From Lepidurus packardi (Eukaryota > Arthropoda > Branchiopoda > Notostraca > Triopsidae): a DNA stretch of 64,000 nt. Position numbers and translations under genes: made by a program. The stretch covers positions 1,515,501-1,579,500 of the forward strand of contig JAKZAN010000003.1 of the NCBI GenBank assembly GCA_023053545.1, read 5' to 3'. This document shows, piece after piece, positions 44,586 to 57,065 of the stretch. Numbering within the stretch: the first letter of the stretch is position 1; the number at the start of each line of letters is the position of its first letter. The notes under the pieces were generated by a model. The model did not search any database. It saw only the letters and a program-made list of their open reading frames with translations, and had not been told where the DNA came from.

Positions 44586-44809
44586 TGTAATGACACTCTA
44601 GGTGACCTAGAAACACTTTAGTGTTTATGGCTCTGTAATGACACTCTAGGTGACCTAGAAACACTTTAGTGTTTATGGCTCTGTTGTGACCAAAGAAGAA
44701 GACCTTTCTTCTAGCGACAACAGAGCCATAACTTTTACAACCCTGTTGTTCAGTTATCGAAAGGTATAAAGGACAGCAGGGAAGTTCGCCAAGTGGCTAG
44801 TGTGATTTT
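44586..44809 (+). repeat. gypsy-1 3' LTR, broken at its 3' side
   Basis: It matches 10720-10944 including the doubled 48-bp start, the TATA box and the sequence up to GTGATTTT. It then stops. The following 10 bases (TATTCGTTCA) belong to neither LTR and resemble nearby TATTCTTTCGTTCA, like templated filler at a joint. Confidence 0.88.
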
Positions 44810-44819
44810 TATTCGTTCA

Positions 44820-45779
44820 GATATTCTTTCGTTCAGAAATCGGTTAGAGAAGTCACGGGAAAATAATGCTATTGCTTCTCCACGACAAGATTTGACTCGG
44901 AGGCGCGAAGCTTTCGCAGGACCTGATTGCCATTATGGAAAGCCAGATTTGCCAGAGGAGATCTTACGTGACAGGTGCAAACTGATTGTTGCACAACAGC
45001 AGCTTAGCAGGGAGCAGATTGTGGCCCTTGAAGAGAAAACTAGAGAGCAGGCTGATTCTTCTGATTGGTTTGATGCAAGGGCGAGTAGACTGACCGCTTC
45101 TCACTTTGGCAAAGTGTGTAAGCTCAGAGATACAACTTTGCGTCAAAATACATTGCAAGCAATACTAAGTCCTAATAACATTAGCACAGAAGGTACTCGT
45201 TACGGACAGGCCAATGAGCCAAATGCCAGGAAAGACTACGAAATAAAGAACTGTGTGACTGTAGTCCCATCAGGGTTTTGGGTGCATCCTGAGCTAGGTT
45301 ACCTGGGAGCATCTCCCGACGGCCTTGTAGGTGACGAAGGACTTATCGAGATAAAGTGTCCCCAAAAGGCAGAGACAGCGTCTTCCTTCATTGAATTTGT
45401 AAAATCAAAACCGAAGGACTGCTTTCTAGAGTTAGTTGATGGTGACAAACTGAGATTGAAGAGAACGCACAATCACTACTACCAAGTTACAGGACAGCTT
45501 GCCGTGACCGGAAGAGCGTGGTGTGATTTTGTTGCATGGACAAAGAACAGTTTGCAAGTTGAGCGGATTGTGTTTGACAGGGTTTTTTGGGAAGACACAA
45601 TGCTTCCAAAACTCAGAGCCTTTTTCATGGACTGTATGTTGCTTGAACTTGCAGACCCGCGGATGGGACAAAAGTTGGCTCCGCGGGAGCCGCCTTACGT
45701 TTTGGCCGCTATAGAGGCTAAAAAGGTCGCAGACCAAACAAACGGTAAAAAGGCCGCAAAGAGACCACTTGATCAGTGA
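44820..45779 (+). pseudogene. YqaJ-type nuclease ORF, duplicated copy without its transposase
   Basis: It encodes the same 295-residue nuclease region as 7666-8578 with the same catalytic motifs. The open frame extends upstream across the joint into the LTR (to 44793), which is accidental. Without the Mutator transposase half it is probably non-functional, unless the LTR promoter drives it: the LTR TATA box lies near 44765. Confidence 0.7.
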
Positions 45780-47338
45780 TCTGATGCACATATTATGTTG
45801 GTCAAAGATGCACATGGATTAAAATTATAAATGTACCGTGAGGTCAACTTATTGAAAGCTTATATGAAATGCACGTCAAAGCCTCTCGTGAGATGATTTC
45901 CTTCATGAAATCATTGAGTTCACCAATGAAAAACATCCGAGAGGTTCTTATCAAATATAAAATGCCACCGTGAAATGGTATCTTTTAAATATACCATTGA
46001 GCCAAGAGTTTTTTGCATCCGGTGATGACAATACTAACTAATGCCTGAGAGTAAAGGATAGTTTGAGCCTCTCGTGAGATGTCAAATATAAAATGCCACC
46101 GTGAAATGGTATCTTTTAAATATACCATTGAGCTAAGAGTTACTTGCATCCGGTGATGACAAAATTAGAACTGATGCCTAAGTAAAGCTAGTTTTCATTA
46201 TTACAAACCAACACGTAAGGTAAGTTTCTTTAATAAATGTATGTATTTGTACTGTAAATTTTCCAAATTTACACGCCAAGCAGCTAACTGCAGCTATACT
46301 TATAGTCTTAGCTTTCGTAACCAAGCCGGAAATCTTTTCACCTTTTCTAGACCCAACTTGGTTCGCTTTCTTGACCTCTTTCCCCTCTTTGCTAACAGGG
46401 GGAAAATGTTCGAGAAAAGCCATTCGGAGACAAAAAGAAAAGGGTAAAATGCCACAAGGTATTTGTGCCCTTGGGTTACTTTAGGCTCGAGCAAACCCAA
46501 TTAGTGACTTGTCATATCCTTCCCCCTACTTTTACGGTATCTCCTTTTCATCCTCATTCTTGAGTTCTGCACAAGCTATGCAGTTTCCTGCCTGGTCGTT
46601 ATTTTCTGAGTGGCAGCACAATTTCTCATCCGAATTTCATAAACTTTAGTACACCTTTCCAAGTAAACAGTAAGAGATAATTGAAAAATTATTTCTTTAA
46701 AAATATCATAATAATAAACTCGAAAAATCTGGGTTCGTTTTTTTTTTCTATATCAATATTTTAACATGTTCTTCTACGTAAAAAATTTATGGAAGCCAAA
46801 TATTAAAAACTAGCAACCCAGTTAAATCGAAAAAGAAATACAATACATTACTGTCACAATACAATTTGATTATATTGCAAAGGGACTGAGAAAGGTGTAA
46901 CTTAAGTTTGCCATGCTATAGCGCCATAAGGAGTTACACTACACCGTGGCCTTAAAGGGACAGACGGCTGTTATATTAGAATAATTCCTGACACATGTAA
47001 GTATGTCCGACAAGCCTGCAACCTTTTCCTATGGATTCAGCTACACAAGAGCTATCTAGTGTGAAAGTCTCGTCCGTGTCAGCGAAAGGGAAGGCTTGTT
47101 TACAGCAATTTTTAGCGCTTTTTTGGTGTTTTAAGAGCCTAAAAAATCGAGACCACGAGATGACACGGACCGTTTTTACTTAGAAAGGTGCGTGTATGTC
47201 TCCTGTAAATTATAAGGTATTAAACATAAATATCGGACATACTTACATATAACAGTAAATTTTTAACTACAGTGCGGTCCCATTACAGTTTTCCTACAGC
47301 ACAAATATAGAGGGCGCTGCGCTCGATTCCGGGATCCC
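45780..47338. other. duplicated non-coding block (hairpin repeats and MITE)
   Basis: Second copy of 8579-10137. It includes the GTGA-hairpin repeats and the putative TTAA MITE at about 46956-47282. No gene is seen. Confidence 0.7.
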
Positions 47339-47920
47339 TAAAATAAGACAGAGCTTATACACTTCTCGAGGAAAAGAATTGCAGAAACCGTAGCCTTGGA
47401 ACGAAGACGTTATAAGCCCGAAAGACAGCGTTAGATATCTTGGCCTAATCTTCGACTCAAAACTAAACTGGTCAAAGCAAGCAGCTCACCTAATAGCAAA
47501 AGGGAACCAGGTTACTAGCAGACTACGGAAGCTTCCACTTACCTCCCAAATATCCAAGTGAATCAACTAAGGATGCTGGTTCTGAGTCTCCTCTACTCAA
47601 AAATTTTCTACGGCCTCCCAGCCTGGGCTAACACCAAGGCATCCTCCCTTGCACCTTTGCGTAGGCTACACAGGCAAGCTCTTCTTCTCATAACTGGCGC
47701 TCTGAAAAGTACCCCAACTGCATCCCTCGAAATTGAAGCAGGAATACTTCCCTTAGACCTTGCTGCACGAAAGAGAAGACTTAAATTCAGCGTACGCTAC
47801 ATCCCACCCGAAATCCAAATATCTACCCACAAAAGATACATTTCCTGCTCCTGCATCATTCAATCAGAACGACAAAATGTCGTCGGAAACACGAACGACT
47901 CGAACGACCCAGCACGCATC
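47339..47920 (+). pseudogene. non-LTR retrotransposon ORF2 fragment, duplicated copy
   Basis: Same RT-derived segment as 10138-10719. A CAG-to-TAG change at about 47391 adds a stop. The target duplication CATC of gypsy-1 is at 47917-47920, followed by a solo LTR. Confidence 0.65.
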
Positions 47921-48279
47921 TTTAATGACACTCTAGGTGACCTAGAAACACTTTAGTGTTTATGGCTCCGTAATGACACTCTAGGTGACCTAGAAACACT
48001 TTAGTGTTTATGGCTCTGTTGTGACCAAAGAAGAAGACCTTTCTTCTAGCGACAACAGAGCCATAACTTTTACAACCCTGTTGTTCAGTTATCGAAAGGT
48101 ATAAAGGACAGCAGGGAAGTTCGCCAAGTGGCTAGTGTGATTTTCAAAGTGTAACGAGCTGAGTCCGTGCGAATAAAAGTTATACAACAAAAGCTCCAAA
48201 GTCTCTTGCGTTGCCTTATTTACCACCGCTCATCTCGAAGCCTGAAACGTAAGTACAACGTTTAAATAGTTACGTTACA
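47921..48279 (+). repeat. gypsy-1 solo LTR (359 bp)
   Basis: Full-length LTR flanked by CATC on both sides (47917-47920 and 48280-48283), with no internal gypsy sequence. This is the classical product of LTR-LTR recombination. Across it the non-LTR ORF2 continues. Confidence 0.9.
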
Positions 48280-48283
48280 CATC

Positions 48284-48911
48284 GACAAACTAGTGAGGGA
48301 TATCTGGACAAAACAATGGGATGAAATGCCTTCCATGCTAAAAAAACTGAAAATCACACCTTCTACACGGCAACCTGCAAACTGCCGCTGCCCAGAAAAT
48401 TGAGTTCGTCAATTATTCAACTGCGTAAGACACACTTCCCAACCAAAGCTTAACTGTACAGAATAAAAAAAGCGGACGACCCGTACTGCTGCTGCCGCGA
48501 CAGACCAAAACAAGAATTAGGCCACCTCTTTTTCCATTGCGAAAAACTCAACAAGCAAAGAGCGTTACTACTCAGATCCCTTGCCCACATCAGACTCCAT
48601 TTCAACATCCAAAATATTATAACAAATCCCAAAGCTTTCCACGCTGTCAAAGATTTCGCTATGTTGGCAAAAGACATTAAGTAACACCACGCCCTCTCTA
48701 CACAGGCAGCTCCTCTCCCCCTTATAATCCCATTCAAGTCAAATGAATGAAAGCGCTGAAAATTACCGAACAAAAGTTCATACATAAGCTTACTATTAGG
48801 TGACATAATATATATATTTGTTACTGTTTAACTGTTACATCAACAACTACTGTAGTGAAACGATGAACGGCAACGAGCAAAGCTCACGCCGACGAATAAA
48901 TAAAAAAAAAA
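48284..48911 (+). pseudogene. non-LTR retrotransposon ORF2 C-terminus, 3' UTR and poly(A)
   Basis: Broken frames encode the typical ORF2 end: LRKTHFPTKA, RIKKADDPYCCC, then a C...H...C finger (CCCRDRPKQELGHLFFHC) and a final helix. A 3' UTR follows and ends in AATAAATAAAAAAAAAA at about 48895-48910. It completes the element whose 5' part is at 10138 and 47339. Confidence 0.7.
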
Positions 48912-49472
48912 TATTGGCATAGAAAATTGAGACTTCTGTATTGGCCGCACTGTAAATGATGGTGACGGTGATGGTAACAGTGATGTTAATTTGCCAGAAA
49001 GAAATTTTGTACCCATTAACAGTGGACAAGCTAAACGAGAGTCCGTGAGGCAGAAACTTGCAAGAATATTCTTGTAGATGATTATGGCACACATTGCTGC
49101 AGTTTCAGGACAAGGTTAACATTTTCTGGAATGTTATTTGGGTGTATATATAAGTAATGAAATTTTTAATTAAGCTACATTCGAATTGCATATTCTTTAT
49201 AAAACAAACGTTTAGTCAACCAGAATCTGAAGATTCCCTCCTTTTCCTTTTTTTTTCTTTTCCTTAACACTTTGGAAGGCGTCACGCGATACTCCTACAA
49301 TAGCGTTGGTTGCTGCCACGATTTCATCGTGCCTCTTCTGCTTCTTTTCTTCTTTCTGCATATCTCTCTCTTCTCTTCTTTTTAGTAACTGCGATCTCTC
49401 TTCGTTGAACTCTCCTACTGGAACAACAAAATGTGGCGAAGAAAGACCCAAACATGGAGAGACAACAACTCC
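48912..49472. other. unassigned flank between non-LTR tail and Kolobok-2
   Basis: A minus-strand open frame (49451-49212) encodes a Lys/Glu-rich helix, such as LKRREERDMQKEEKK. It could be a fragment of a Myb/MADF-type or other coiled protein, or low complexity. I cannot support a gene. Confidence 0.3.
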
Positions 49473-49750
49473 TTAAAGGGCAATAGCCACCAAAAAACAA
49501 TTTTGTCTTATTAAAAGGAGTAACAAATATATTTTCTAACTTTATGGGTCTTTTTATCATACGCGAAAACATAACCTAGATAAAAAGAAAATAAGAAGTC
49601 TAAAATTCAAACGATATCTATTTTGCCATTGGCCAACGCGGTCACGTGGCCTTGATGACGTAGATAGTGGAGGGCTAAGCTTCCTGGGCGCTCAGCTGAC
49701 CGTGTGTTTTGTGTACTTTCGAAGTGTCAACGCGATATTCAACGAGTAAA

Positions 49751-50534
49751 ATGGCAGAAGGTTTTGACGAGACCGATTATTGTGATAGAAGCCCCTTTGT
49801 AGAAGATGAAGGGACGGAATTTGACCAGGCTTTTGTCATTCCTGTGCCCGTAATTCAACAATGTGCTCAGGCCTACCAGTTTGAGCCATATAGGGCTCAA
49901 AGGTCGCCAATGCCAAAGCCACGTGGCAGTGTTAGTGTTTCAGCATCACTTGTAGCTGCAGATTCTGGACCTGGAGATTCTGGAGAGTCTGAAGTTTCTG
50001 ACTGGTAACTTATTATAAAACATCACGTGCTTCGAACTGTACAGTATGTTGTAGGTGTGATTGTGGGAAGTGCGTTAGGATGCCTCTTCCTGTCAACAAT
50101 TTCTGTTGCAGGAGAAATCGTCACTTTTTAGCCAAAGTCGACGCTAATAACGAGGACTTTCCACATCAGCAGGCAAAGTGCTATACAGAAACTGCTGCTA
50201 TTCGTCGTTTGCTGTATCCGGAAGTCCTGGAATATGTATACCTTAGCTGGTGTACTTACGCTAGTGCCCGGAAAAAACATTTGCCGTTTGCTGATGATGT
50301 AGATCCCAACAGGTATTTCATAAAGTATGGCTAATCAATCTTTGAAGTAAAATTTTATGTGTTAGGAGGAACAGGTTTAGCGCCTACCGTGCTGTTACCA
50401 CGAACGTGTATAAGATACTGGGAGCGAGGACGAGAAAGCCCTTGCCAGCATGTGTTGAACATTTCATCAAAAGCAAGTTTCCAGATCCAACTGGCCAGTA
50501 TGTCGGATACTCGGAGTGGATGCCTGACGCCTGA
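49751..50534 (+). CDS. Kolobok-2 P2X7-type ballast-domain protein
   Basis: Exons 49751-50004, 50055-50312 and 50366-50534 join in phase to 226 residues without stops. The order is the same as copy 1: acidic start (ETDYCDRSPFVEDEG), AYQFEPYR, Ser/Gly-rich spacer, then SDW, CDCGKC, MPLPVN and FCCRR. A YLSWCTYASA aromatic patch follows, and the end is FPDPTGQYVGY. The two copies differ strongly in the spacer but keep every Cys/His of the zinc module, so selection has probably acted on it. Intracellular role is unknown. Confidence 0.78.
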
Positions 50535-50859
50535 TAACGATGCGTGACGCCTTTCGACCCTGGCCTTGCCCGAGCCCTTTTCAGGGCTAAGGTCATATGA
50601 AATCAACAAAAACTTCCGTTTCATAAGCTAAGCTTTTCATTTATTTTCAGGGCTAAAAATCATTCGTAAAAATCCCCTCATTCTTGGTCAGATGACAAAA
50701 AAAAAAGAAAGAAACCGTTTCCCAAGCTAAGCTTTTTGTTACTCATTATTTTGCTTCGGTTTTTTGAAGCGAGTAACTTTTTCTTCCACAGCTTTCCGCT
50801 TATCCGGATGATAATACGTGCTGCACATGGGTGGCGGAACTCGCGATCTGCCTTCCAAT

Positions 50860-51010
50860 TGTAAGGAGTAGAATTAGTAATAGTATAAATTTAAATCTCG
50901 ATAACAATATACTAGGCAGAGTTAAGAGATTAACACTGAATATACGATAAACACGGTTGACCATAAATGTAAAGGACAACGTAAAGACATCTCTCGTGCC
51001 GAGGTCAGAA
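50860..51010 (+). repeat. gypsy-2 5' LTR remnant (151 bp)
   Basis: It matches 59952-60102, then is replaced at 51011 by the terminal sequence AGTAGTATAGG of Polinton-2. Confidence 0.92.
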
Positions 51011-52611
51011 AGTAGTATAGGTACCACCATTACTGCCACCTCCATTACTGCCGCACCAATAGGAAGCCTCCATTTCTCCCAAGCCCCGCCCCTTTTATGG
51101 CTGCACCAATAGGATGCCTTCATTTCTCCCCTATTCCCCGTTCTGACGCCTGCGCAGTATGGTTTGACAACACCTAGTTTCTAGCGTTTCCGCCACTTTC
51201 ACGTTGGCGCTGTCCTCACAATTGAGCAGCTCTCGTGTCGACAACAGTGTCCTCCGCAAACAAACTTAATTACCATTAAAGTTAAAGACACTTTTTCGGA
51301 CTCGACATTAAAGTTAAAGACACTTTTTCAGATTCGACATTAAAGTTAAGGACACTTTTTCGAGAATAGACATTAAAGTTAAAGACACTTTTTCAGAATC
51401 AACATTAAAGTTAAGGACACTTTTTCGAGAATAGACATTAAAGTTAAAGACACTTTTCGAGATTCATCATTTAAGTTAAAGACACTTTTTTCACAAAATA
51501 CACACACATTTAAGTAAAGACACTTTTTCAAAAATAGACATTAAAGTTAATGACACTTTTTCGGAGATAGACATTTAAGTTAAAGACACTTTTTGTAAGT
51601 TTAACCTTCGAAATGTATTTTCTTTCAACAAATACAATTACAAATTCATTCAAAATAATGGTTGGTGGTTTCACTACACTGTAAGATTTTTTTTGGAGAG
51701 TGTGCCATCATGCTCATCAGGCTATCAACTGTTGCACACACACTGATAACACCAACTCACCAACTCTTGCGTTTGCACAGCCCCTCTGGCTAGGGTGCTT
51801 GTCAGCTCACACTCCCCTCAAGCTCCTGTGTTGGCCAATCCTCACTCTTCCATCGGTATGATTCCTCAGATGAGCGCGCTTGACAACCCCCTCTTTGACA
51901 TCTGTGCAACCCTTAGACTGAACAGTTTCAAAATCCCCAATTCTCGCAACCACACCCACACACACATTCCAACCAGGGTGTTTGACAAACTCAAGGCTAT
52001 CACCAGCACGTCTCCCATTTATGAAACCAGTGGAACCAACACAGATCAACACGATGGTTCAATAAACTCTGCTAGAGCATAAGAATGACTGAAGACTTGG
52101 CTGTAGTCTATTTGAGATTAGTCGACAACAGCCCTGTGGAGTTAACCACATGTTTTATTAATTCCAAATTATCTCGAAACAATTTTTACTACCAACATAT
52201 TCGCGCACACCGTGTTTATATAATATATTCCGTTTATATAATATATAATATATTCGTGTTTATATAATATATTCACCGTGTTTATATAATATATTATTAT
52301 ATAATATATATACCGTGTTTATATAATATATGTTTATACAACATATTCGCGCACACCGCTAATTTTTGTTATGTAGCCTATTACTAAAGGCATTTTATCA
52401 TGTATGTTAAATACAAGCGAAGTAGAGCTGAAAGCTGATTTTTCCAACAGACCGTCTGCCTCTTTTATACGTTTAGAGTAAAGTCAAACACCAATCGTAA
52501 GCTAGCGGGTTTGTAATGTATGCCACACCCAACGCGCAACTTCCACACATTGAAACCTTACAGTATCCAGCGCGCACACTTCAAACTTAACCTCAAACTA
52601 CAACAAGCAGT

Positions 52612-53082
52612 CATGGCTTACGGTAAGTTTTCATACCAGTTTGAATTTTATATACGTGTCCACACGTGTTTGAACATATTTTGTTTGTAGGAATCGGTCA
52701 AGGTAAAGGAAATCAAGTAACAATGAAAACCCCAGCTTTTTTAAATTTGGAGACGAATGCTGGTGGGTTATTATCTAATTTGTTATTTATAAACTAATCA
52801 TTATTTGTGTTGATGTTTTTCTTTCTATTTGTAGAGCATGAAGATCTGGATAAATGGTTAGATGCTATGTTGGTAGAATTTCCAATTCTCCAAGATTTGG
52901 ACGTAACACCAAACACTCAAGCTGCCAACATCCCCGATGTCCCCAACATCCCCAATATCAACGTTATCCAAACAACCTCAGCCCTTTCACCCGCAAACCT
53001 GGCCCAGCTCGAAACAGTTCTGTCTGTTTTAAATAAAAATACGACAACCGTGAATATTAATGTTAACATTATAAATTTGTGA
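52612..53082 (+). CDS. Polinton-2 small acidic protein (three exons)
   Basis: Homologue of the 29085-29557 gene: short first exon (MAYG) near 52612-52621, second exon with GIGQGKGN near 52691-52762, third exon from about 52834 to 53082. Splice sites are kept. Differences are mostly conservative, and one codon is missing in the linker, so the frame is intact. Confidence 0.55.
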
Positions 53083-53124
53083 AAAAAAAAAAAAAAAAAA
53101 ACATACACATTCAACTTTAATCTG

Positions 53125-53891
<767 letters not shown>

Positions 53892-56800
53892 GATGCACAG
53901 GGATGAGCTATTAAAATTATTGATTGAATTTCGGGATATTTTTGCAAAAGATGATAACGATTTAGGCCGTACAAAACTTGTTAAACATACCATTCACACC
54001 AGGGGTTCCAATCCTATCTACCAGCGTCCGTACAGAGCGCCAGAAGCACAAAAAGCAGTTATTAGACAGCACGTGGACGAAATGTTACATAGAGATATCA
54101 TTAGACCTTCTTTCTCTCCTTGGGGAGCACCAGTAGTCTTAGTTAAAAAGAAAGATGGCACACAAAGGTTTTGCGTAGATTTTCGTAAAATTAATGCAGT
54201 TACAAGGAGAGATGTGTACCCCTTACCACGAATCGACGATACCTTGGATAAGTTGGGAAAGGCACGTTATTTTTCAGTTATGGACTTAGCATCAGGATAC
54301 TGGCAAGTCGAGGTAGCAGAGGAAGATAGGTACAAGACAGCATTTACGACAAATTTTGGTCATTACGAGTTTAATTGTTTACCTTTTGGGTTATCTAACG
54401 CCCCAGCAACTTTTCAAAGGCTAATGGATAAAATTCTCGCCGCCAAGAATAGACTTGAGAACGTGTTAGTATACTTAGACGACATTATAGTTTTTTCCAA
54501 AACGTTCCCTGAACACATTGTTCACCTCCGTGAAATTTTTTCTAGACTACGAGCCGCAGGTTTAAAACTAAAAGCCAAGAAATGTAATTTTTGCAAACCT
54601 TTAGTTAAATATCTAGGTCACATTGTCTCCGCAGAAGGAGTTCAACCAGACCCAGAAAAGATTTCAGCCGTTAAAAACTACCCGACACCACGATCCGTAA
54701 AGGAAAATCGTTCCTTCCTAGGTTTAGCAGGATACTACAGGCGATTTATCAAAGACTACGCGCGTATAGCAAGACCGTTGAATAAACTAACCAAGAAACA
54801 CATAAAATTTAACTGGACAGACAAAGAACATTCAGCTTTTACCACTTTAAAAGAATTACTAATGAGTAGCCCTATCTTAGCTTACCCAGATTTTTCAATA
54901 CCATTCATACTTTACACAGATGCCTGTGACACAGGACTAGGCGCTGTGTTAAGCCAAACTCATAACGGCCAAGAAAAAGTTATTGCTTACGCTAGCAAAA
55001 CTCTAAGTGATACCGAATCACGTTACGCCACGGTCGAAAGAGAAGCTTTAGCGATTATATTTGCAGTTAAACATTTTCATCCTTACCTATACGGTAGACA
55101 TTTTAAAGTAGTTACAGACCACAACCCGTTAAAATGGCTCATGAACAACAACGACAGCTCGTCTAAATTGGCAAGATGGTCACTTAAACTTCAAGATTAC
55201 GATATGGAAATCAAATACCGTCCCGGTGTTAAACACGGCAATGCCGACTGTCTATCCCGAATTCCTGTCCATGCAATATCAAACAGTGATACGTTTGATA
55301 CCGCCACCTTACGCGAACTTCAGTTAGAAGACCGTTTTTGTTCAGCTATTGTATACTATCTAGAAAACGGAGAATTACAGGATAATAGCCCTAAGCACCC
55401 AGCATGGCTCTATTCAATAGAAAAATTTATTTTAGACGAAAACGGGTTACTCCTACACCTCCTTCAAATTAAAAAATCACAAGAAATTACAGAACAAATA
55501 GTAGCCCCCGAGGCTATCAGGAAGGAGATAATGGTGTCCCTACATGATCACAAACTGTCAGGACATTTAGCTTTCCAAAAGACACACGAAAAAGTTAGGC
55601 AGCGTTTTTATTGGCCTAGAATGTATTCTGAAATTAAACAATACTGCAAATCCTGTGAATCCTGTGCAAGACACAAGGATACTATTCGTACAGCGCCAGC
55701 CCCTATGGTTCCGTTGGAACCGGTTTCGGCGCCTATGGAACGTATTGCCGTAGACGTTGTAGGTCCCTTACCACAGACCTACCGAGGTAACAAGTATATA
55801 GTTGTCTTTACAGATTATTTCACCAAATGGCCAGAAGCATTTGCGATACCCGATCAGAAAGCAGACACTATAGCTAGACTTTTTGTGGAAGAAATCATAG
55901 CTCGCCATGGTACACCCCGTATCCTACTCTCAGATAGAGGCACTAATTTCATGTCCCAGCTAGTGGCAGAAATCTGCAAACTTCTTGAAATCAAACAGGT
56001 TCGCACAACTGCGTACCACCCGCAGACAGACGGGTTGACAGAAAGGTTCAATAAAACTTTAATTTCCTTATTGAAACATTATGTTGAAAAATCACAACAG
56101 GATTGGGATTCGCACATCCCATACGTTCTGTTCGCATACAGAACATCGCTACAATCTTCCAGTTTAGAATCCCCATTTTTCCTCCTTTACGGTAGGGACC
56201 CTACCCTACCAATCGACACGCTAATGACACAACCTCGGAAGAGTTATGCATTAGCGCTAGATTACAAAGCAGAAATGTTAGCACGCCTCACTTCAGCGTG
56301 GGAAGTAGCCGGTAGAAATCTTCAAATAGCAACAGAAAATCAAAAACATTATTACGATCGGAATTCAAAAGAAGTAGCATACACTGTAGGTCAAAAGGTC
56401 TTTTTAAATAATCCAATGACAAAACCTGGATTAGCGAGGAAACTAGATTTAAAATGGCTAGGTCCCTTCAGAATCATCGAGTTTACTTCTCCAGTAAATG
56501 TGCGAATTAGAGACACAAAAACTTTAAAAACAGAAATCGTCCACGTAAACAGACTAAAAACTTGCCGCGACACTAGCCCGTGGTCTTCAGAACCCGCACC
56601 CCCACTCTATACTGCCCCTACCCCTGTGCTACAGGAAACACCCTCTCTTTTTTCCCCAAGACAACTTGCTATAATCCCGCGGAAACCAACCCCGGTACTA
56701 GTAACGCCACCTCAAGTGTTCGTTCCACCAATACCGTTAGTAATGTCAAACCCAACAGTACCCCCCGCAACTTCACCCGTACCCCCACTTCCACCCGTAC

Positions 56801-56952
56801 CCAGAGCCGTTATTAGAGCTCAAAATGCCGGCACAGCACAAGCATCAACGTCACAACCTTCACAAGCATTAACTCCCCCTCAGGGAAATGTTCGACGACC
56901 AGTAACTTTAAGAGATCGGTCAACTCTTCGCCCCCCGGCGAAGTATACTTAA
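53892..56952 (+). pseudogene. pol: gypsy-2 pol (RT, RNase H, integrase); N-terminal protease missing
   Basis: Open from the Polinton joint to 56952. The apparent start at 53836 lies in Polinton intron sequence. The RT has [13 protein letters not shown] and the active site YLDDIIVFS (about 54474-54500). RNase H has [12 protein letters not shown] and TDHNPLKW. The integrase has the HHCC finger (HDHKLSGHL...CESC), DDE residues in VDVVGP, LSDRGT and LTERFNK, a GPF motif ([10 protein letters not shown]) and a proline-rich tail. All catalytic residues are present and no stop interrupts it. It is much better preserved than gypsy-1 pol but has lost gag, protease and its start. Confidence 0.88.
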
Positions 56953-57065
56953 ATTCCTTTTTTTTTGTTTTATTACGTCTGAGCACGACAGACTTAACCA
57001 GCACATGGGTCTTGTTAAAATTAGAATGGTTACATTTCTTAAATATTATTATACTACCATAGAAT

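Larger units (their letters stand above)
10720..44809 (+). mobile_element. gypsy-1: Ty3/gypsy retrotransposon with env (nested host of Kolobok-1, Polinton-1 and hAT)
   Basis: Order is 5' LTR, primer site, gag, protease/RT/RNase H/integrase, env, polypurine tract, partial 3' LTR. Target duplication CATC lies left of the first LTR (10716-10719) and again right of the solo LTR at 48280-48283. The pol is interrupted twice, by Kolobok-1 (12498-35192) and hAT (38163-42028), and has its own stops and a frameshift. Without inserts it is about 7.5 kb, normal for env-bearing gypsy elements. The 3' LTR breaks off at 44809, where duplicated upstream sequence begins. Confidence 0.9.
44820..48279 (+). repeat. 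second copy of 7619-11078 (duplicated block)
   Basis: Offset is 37,201 throughout, with only a handful of substitutions seen (for example 45946, 47298 and 47391). It carries the end of the Mutator frame, the YqaJ ORF, the hairpin repeats, the TTAA MITE, the RT fragment and a full gypsy-1 LTR. It lacks the transposase upstream of 7619. Confidence 0.93.

Noticed and set aside
44793..44892. Upstream extension of the second nuclease ORF as a natural start
   Set aside because: It runs through LTR and filler sequence at the duplication joint and is accidental.
49212..49451. Lys/Glu-rich minus-strand ORF as host gene exon
   Set aside because: Low complexity, no splice support, and no continuation recognised across the Kolobok-2 site.
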